A stretch of DNA of 64,000 nucleotides from Myrica gale (lineage: Eukaryota; Streptophyta; Magnoliopsida; Fagales; Myricaceae), in the NCBI GenBank assembly GCA_963930655.1, contig OZ005621.1, forward strand, positions 6,559,001-6,623,000, read 5' to 3'. Of the stretch, positions 62,248 to 64,000 are shown one piece after another. Every line of letters starts with the position of its first letter. Positions within the stretch are counted from its first letter, which is position 1. The position numbers were made by a program, and so were the translations under genes. Under the pieces are notes generated by a model, which made no database searches, had not been told where the DNA came from, and was given only the letters and a program-made list of their open reading frames with translations.

Positions 62248-62440
62248 CTTGACGAATTTGGGGTTGAAACCCTAAACCTAGGATTTTGGTCGAGTGCGGT
62301 TGATGACTTAGCGGGTAAGCTTGCAGACCAGCCCGGTCAGGCAGTGAGAGAAGTACAGACAGAGAGAACAAAGAGAGGAAGTTCCTTGCTCGGTGCGGGG
62401 GTCTAGTATAGTTTTATTTACAGTGATGGTGATTATAAGC
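62248..62440 (-). promoter_or_regulatory. AUG-free 5' leader of FCA
   Basis: On the minus strand no ATG in any frame occurs between about 62440 and the CTG at 62247. The CTG has A at -3 and G at +4, a favourable initiation context, and is followed by GAT AGG (Leu-Asp-Arg). An in-frame TAG at 62274-62272 rules out a longer in-frame start. The transcription start itself is not defined. Confidence 0.7.
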
Positions 62441-62541
62441 AAATTTTGAGTTTTGCCAGTACATGTGGCTGGGCTTTTCAGCAACCCAACCGATTTTTTG
62501 TCGGGAAAATTACACCAACCTCACCTATATCAAAAGCCTAA

Positions 62542-62720
62542 GGGTGAGTTTCCTTGCAAAATTTCACAAAAATTTTCGCCAATTCACAATAAAATACTAC
62601 AATATAATCTCTCTTTCCCACCAAATCATAATTTTTCATTATAAAAAATATAAAAAATTATCTCTCTCTTCACTTTTTTACTAAACCCAATACCAAAAAT
62701 TTTACAACACAAACATAACC
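62542..62720 (+). mobile_element. Harbinger-type MITE, family B copy 3
   Basis: A 179-bp element starts GGGTGAGTTTCC and ends CAAACATAACC. It is flanked by TAA on both sides (62539-62541 and 62721-62723), the preferred PIF/Harbinger target. The interior shares CTCTCTCTTCACTTTTT, ACTAAACCCAATACC and AAAAATTTTAC with the pair at 43931 and 45460 but is clearly older. It lies about 300 bases upstream of the FCA start codon. Confidence 0.8.
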
Positions 62721-62723
62721 TAA

Positions 62724-62966
62724 ATGAGTTTTAAAAAAAAATCTCAAATCCTACTGAGTTTTTTATTTTTATATGAAAACTAACTAAAGCTCGTATTGTT
62801 ACCGGAGATAACGGAGTATAGTCCACTTAAGCTTAAAATTAATAGTTGCATGTCATGTGTTTAAAAATCTTTGTTTACTCCATTCACTCTCTCATCTGCC
62901 ACACCTCAATGTTAGGACTAAAATTAATCGTTGTTTGGCACATATTTAAAATTTCTTATCTAATCC
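62724..62966. other. Intergenic DNA upstream of FCA
   Basis: Nothing recognised. Confidence 0.5.
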
Positions 62967-64000
62967 TGTAACGCCCCAGGCTCAAACTCCAAACAGAAAG
63001 ATTTTCGTATAAAATAAGGTTTTTTCACCATGGATAATCATTTATCTAGGCCCCAATATTTCAACACTAATTTTGTACAACCACAGCAAAATATTCATAA
63101 ACCCTGAAAAACCCAAAAATATCAATCTGAGCACTAAAATTTACATTAGAATATCCGATATTTCTAATATCGATGAAGATCTCCCAAAATAATACAATAT
63201 CGAATTCTCCAACATTAATCTTCAAAAGTACTCTTGAAAACACGCCTTCGAAACACAAATATCTCTGAAGCTCCTCGAACTTCTCTAATTCCGCCAACTT
63301 TGAAAAATATGAGAATAAGGGGTGAGCTACGACTAGCTCAGTAAGTAGTAAGTCAATGAGGGTTGGGAAAAAGATAATTTTATCACAATAACCGAAATCC
63401 AGAATAAAACACTGTAAATCATACCGAATCCAAAAATACAAGTTTATAACAAAAATATCCAAGGTCACGCAATATAGGGAAATCACCAATGGTCACACAG
63501 ACCTCCAGGCCACAAAGACCTCCAAATATCAGGCCACACAGACCTCTGGGCCACAAAGACCTCAAAATACCACGAGGGGTATCAAATTGGCCACACAGAC
63601 CACAGATATATATCACCAGCGCAAGGACAATTTTCACAGTACGCTCACCAAAACAAGTTATAAATATTTCAATTGAGTTTCACAAAATCTCGAAAATCTC
63701 ATTTTACTCAAAATTTGTTCAGTTCCCGAAATAATACATCAAAATCATATAAAAATACTGTACACGTTTTAAAAAATTTAATTGAAGAACCACTTACATC
63801 AAAACCATATAAAAATACAATACACGTTTAAAATTCTATTGAAGAACCACTTACCTCGAACACTTAATCAATTCTTAATGCTTCTCCAATAATTGCTGAA
63901 CAATCTCTCTGAAATTAGTAGCATCACCTCAATCCAAATTTTGGTCTCTAAGAAACATTCTCTGCAACTATTTATTAAGCTCAATCTCTGCAACTTTAAA
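62967..64000 (+). mobile_element. LTR-like sequence, probably Ty3/gypsy, cut by the window edge
   Basis: It begins TGTAACGCCCCAGGCTCAAA, a start common among plant gypsy LTRs, and contains GGGGTGAGCTACGACTAGCT followed by CAGTAAGTAGTAAG, another common LTR block. A short tandem array of GGCCACA(C/A)AGACCTC units lies at about 63490-63600. A near-repeat occurs at the right: ACATCAAAATCATATAAAAA near 63737 and ACATCAAAACCATATAAAAA near 63796. No coding sequence or LTR end is seen before the window stops. Confidence 0.5.

Noticed and set aside
61930-62406. A 158-codon plus-strand open frame over FCA exon 1
   Set aside because: It is the antisense shadow of the Gly/Arg-rich FCA N-terminus; FCA homology is on the minus strand.
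1-64000. CRISPR arrays, rRNA or bacterial-type operons
   Set aside because: None seen; repeats present are transposon ends, microsatellites and two tandem duplications, and all genes are plant nuclear.

Overview
The window is nuclear DNA of a flowering plant, probably a woody eudicot. The evidence is AT-rich intergenic sequence full of plant transposon families, genes split by short GT-AG introns, and four recognisable plant genes. The species cannot be named from the sequence.

Layout. (1) 1-3210: the 5' LTR, gag, protease, integrase and start of reverse transcriptase of a decayed Ty1/copia element on the minus strand, cut by the window edge. (2) About 3.2-12.7 kb: a tandem array of three minus-strand copies of a small secreted-peptide gene. 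Only the middle copy (8334-8708) is intact. The left copy has two frameshifts and has lost its TATA box; the right copy has a stop codon and is split by an LTR. A TRIM-like element and several MITEs lie between them. (3) 12.7-18.3 kb: no recognisable gene, one MITE. (4) 18.3-19.5 kb: an atypical bHLH factor of the AIF/IBH1 type, with an intron in its 5' leader and a (GGGGT)n tract upstream. (5) 26.7-30.1 kb: a complete six-exon prefoldin subunit 3 gene behind four GGCCCA promoter motifs. (6) 31.2-32.2 kb: a non-autonomous hAT element with an 8-bp target duplication. (7) 41.6-43.0 kb: a three-exon group IIc WRKY gene, closest to WRKY48. (8) 43.9-46.8 kb: a near-identical inverted pair of Harbinger-type MITEs, a Mutator-type MITE and an exact 123-bp tandem duplication. 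(9) 48.9-50.6 kb: a class III peroxidase pseudogene broken by a MITE and other lesions. (10) 51.4-62.2 kb, minus strand: the whole FCA gene (two RRMs, a WW domain, 18 exons). (11) 62.97 kb to the end: an LTR-like sequence.

The four intact recognised genes have unrelated roles: brassinosteroid/cell-elongation signalling, cytoskeletal protein folding, stress transcription, and flowering time/poly(A)-site choice. They are ordinary plant neighbours, not a functional cluster. The most notable points are that FCA has no AUG before codon 86 and appears to start at a CTG in good context, as known for Arabidopsis FCA; a possible exitron in FCA; the birth-and-death array of secreted-peptide genes with a shared promoter box; and several MITE families whose target duplications are still perfect.
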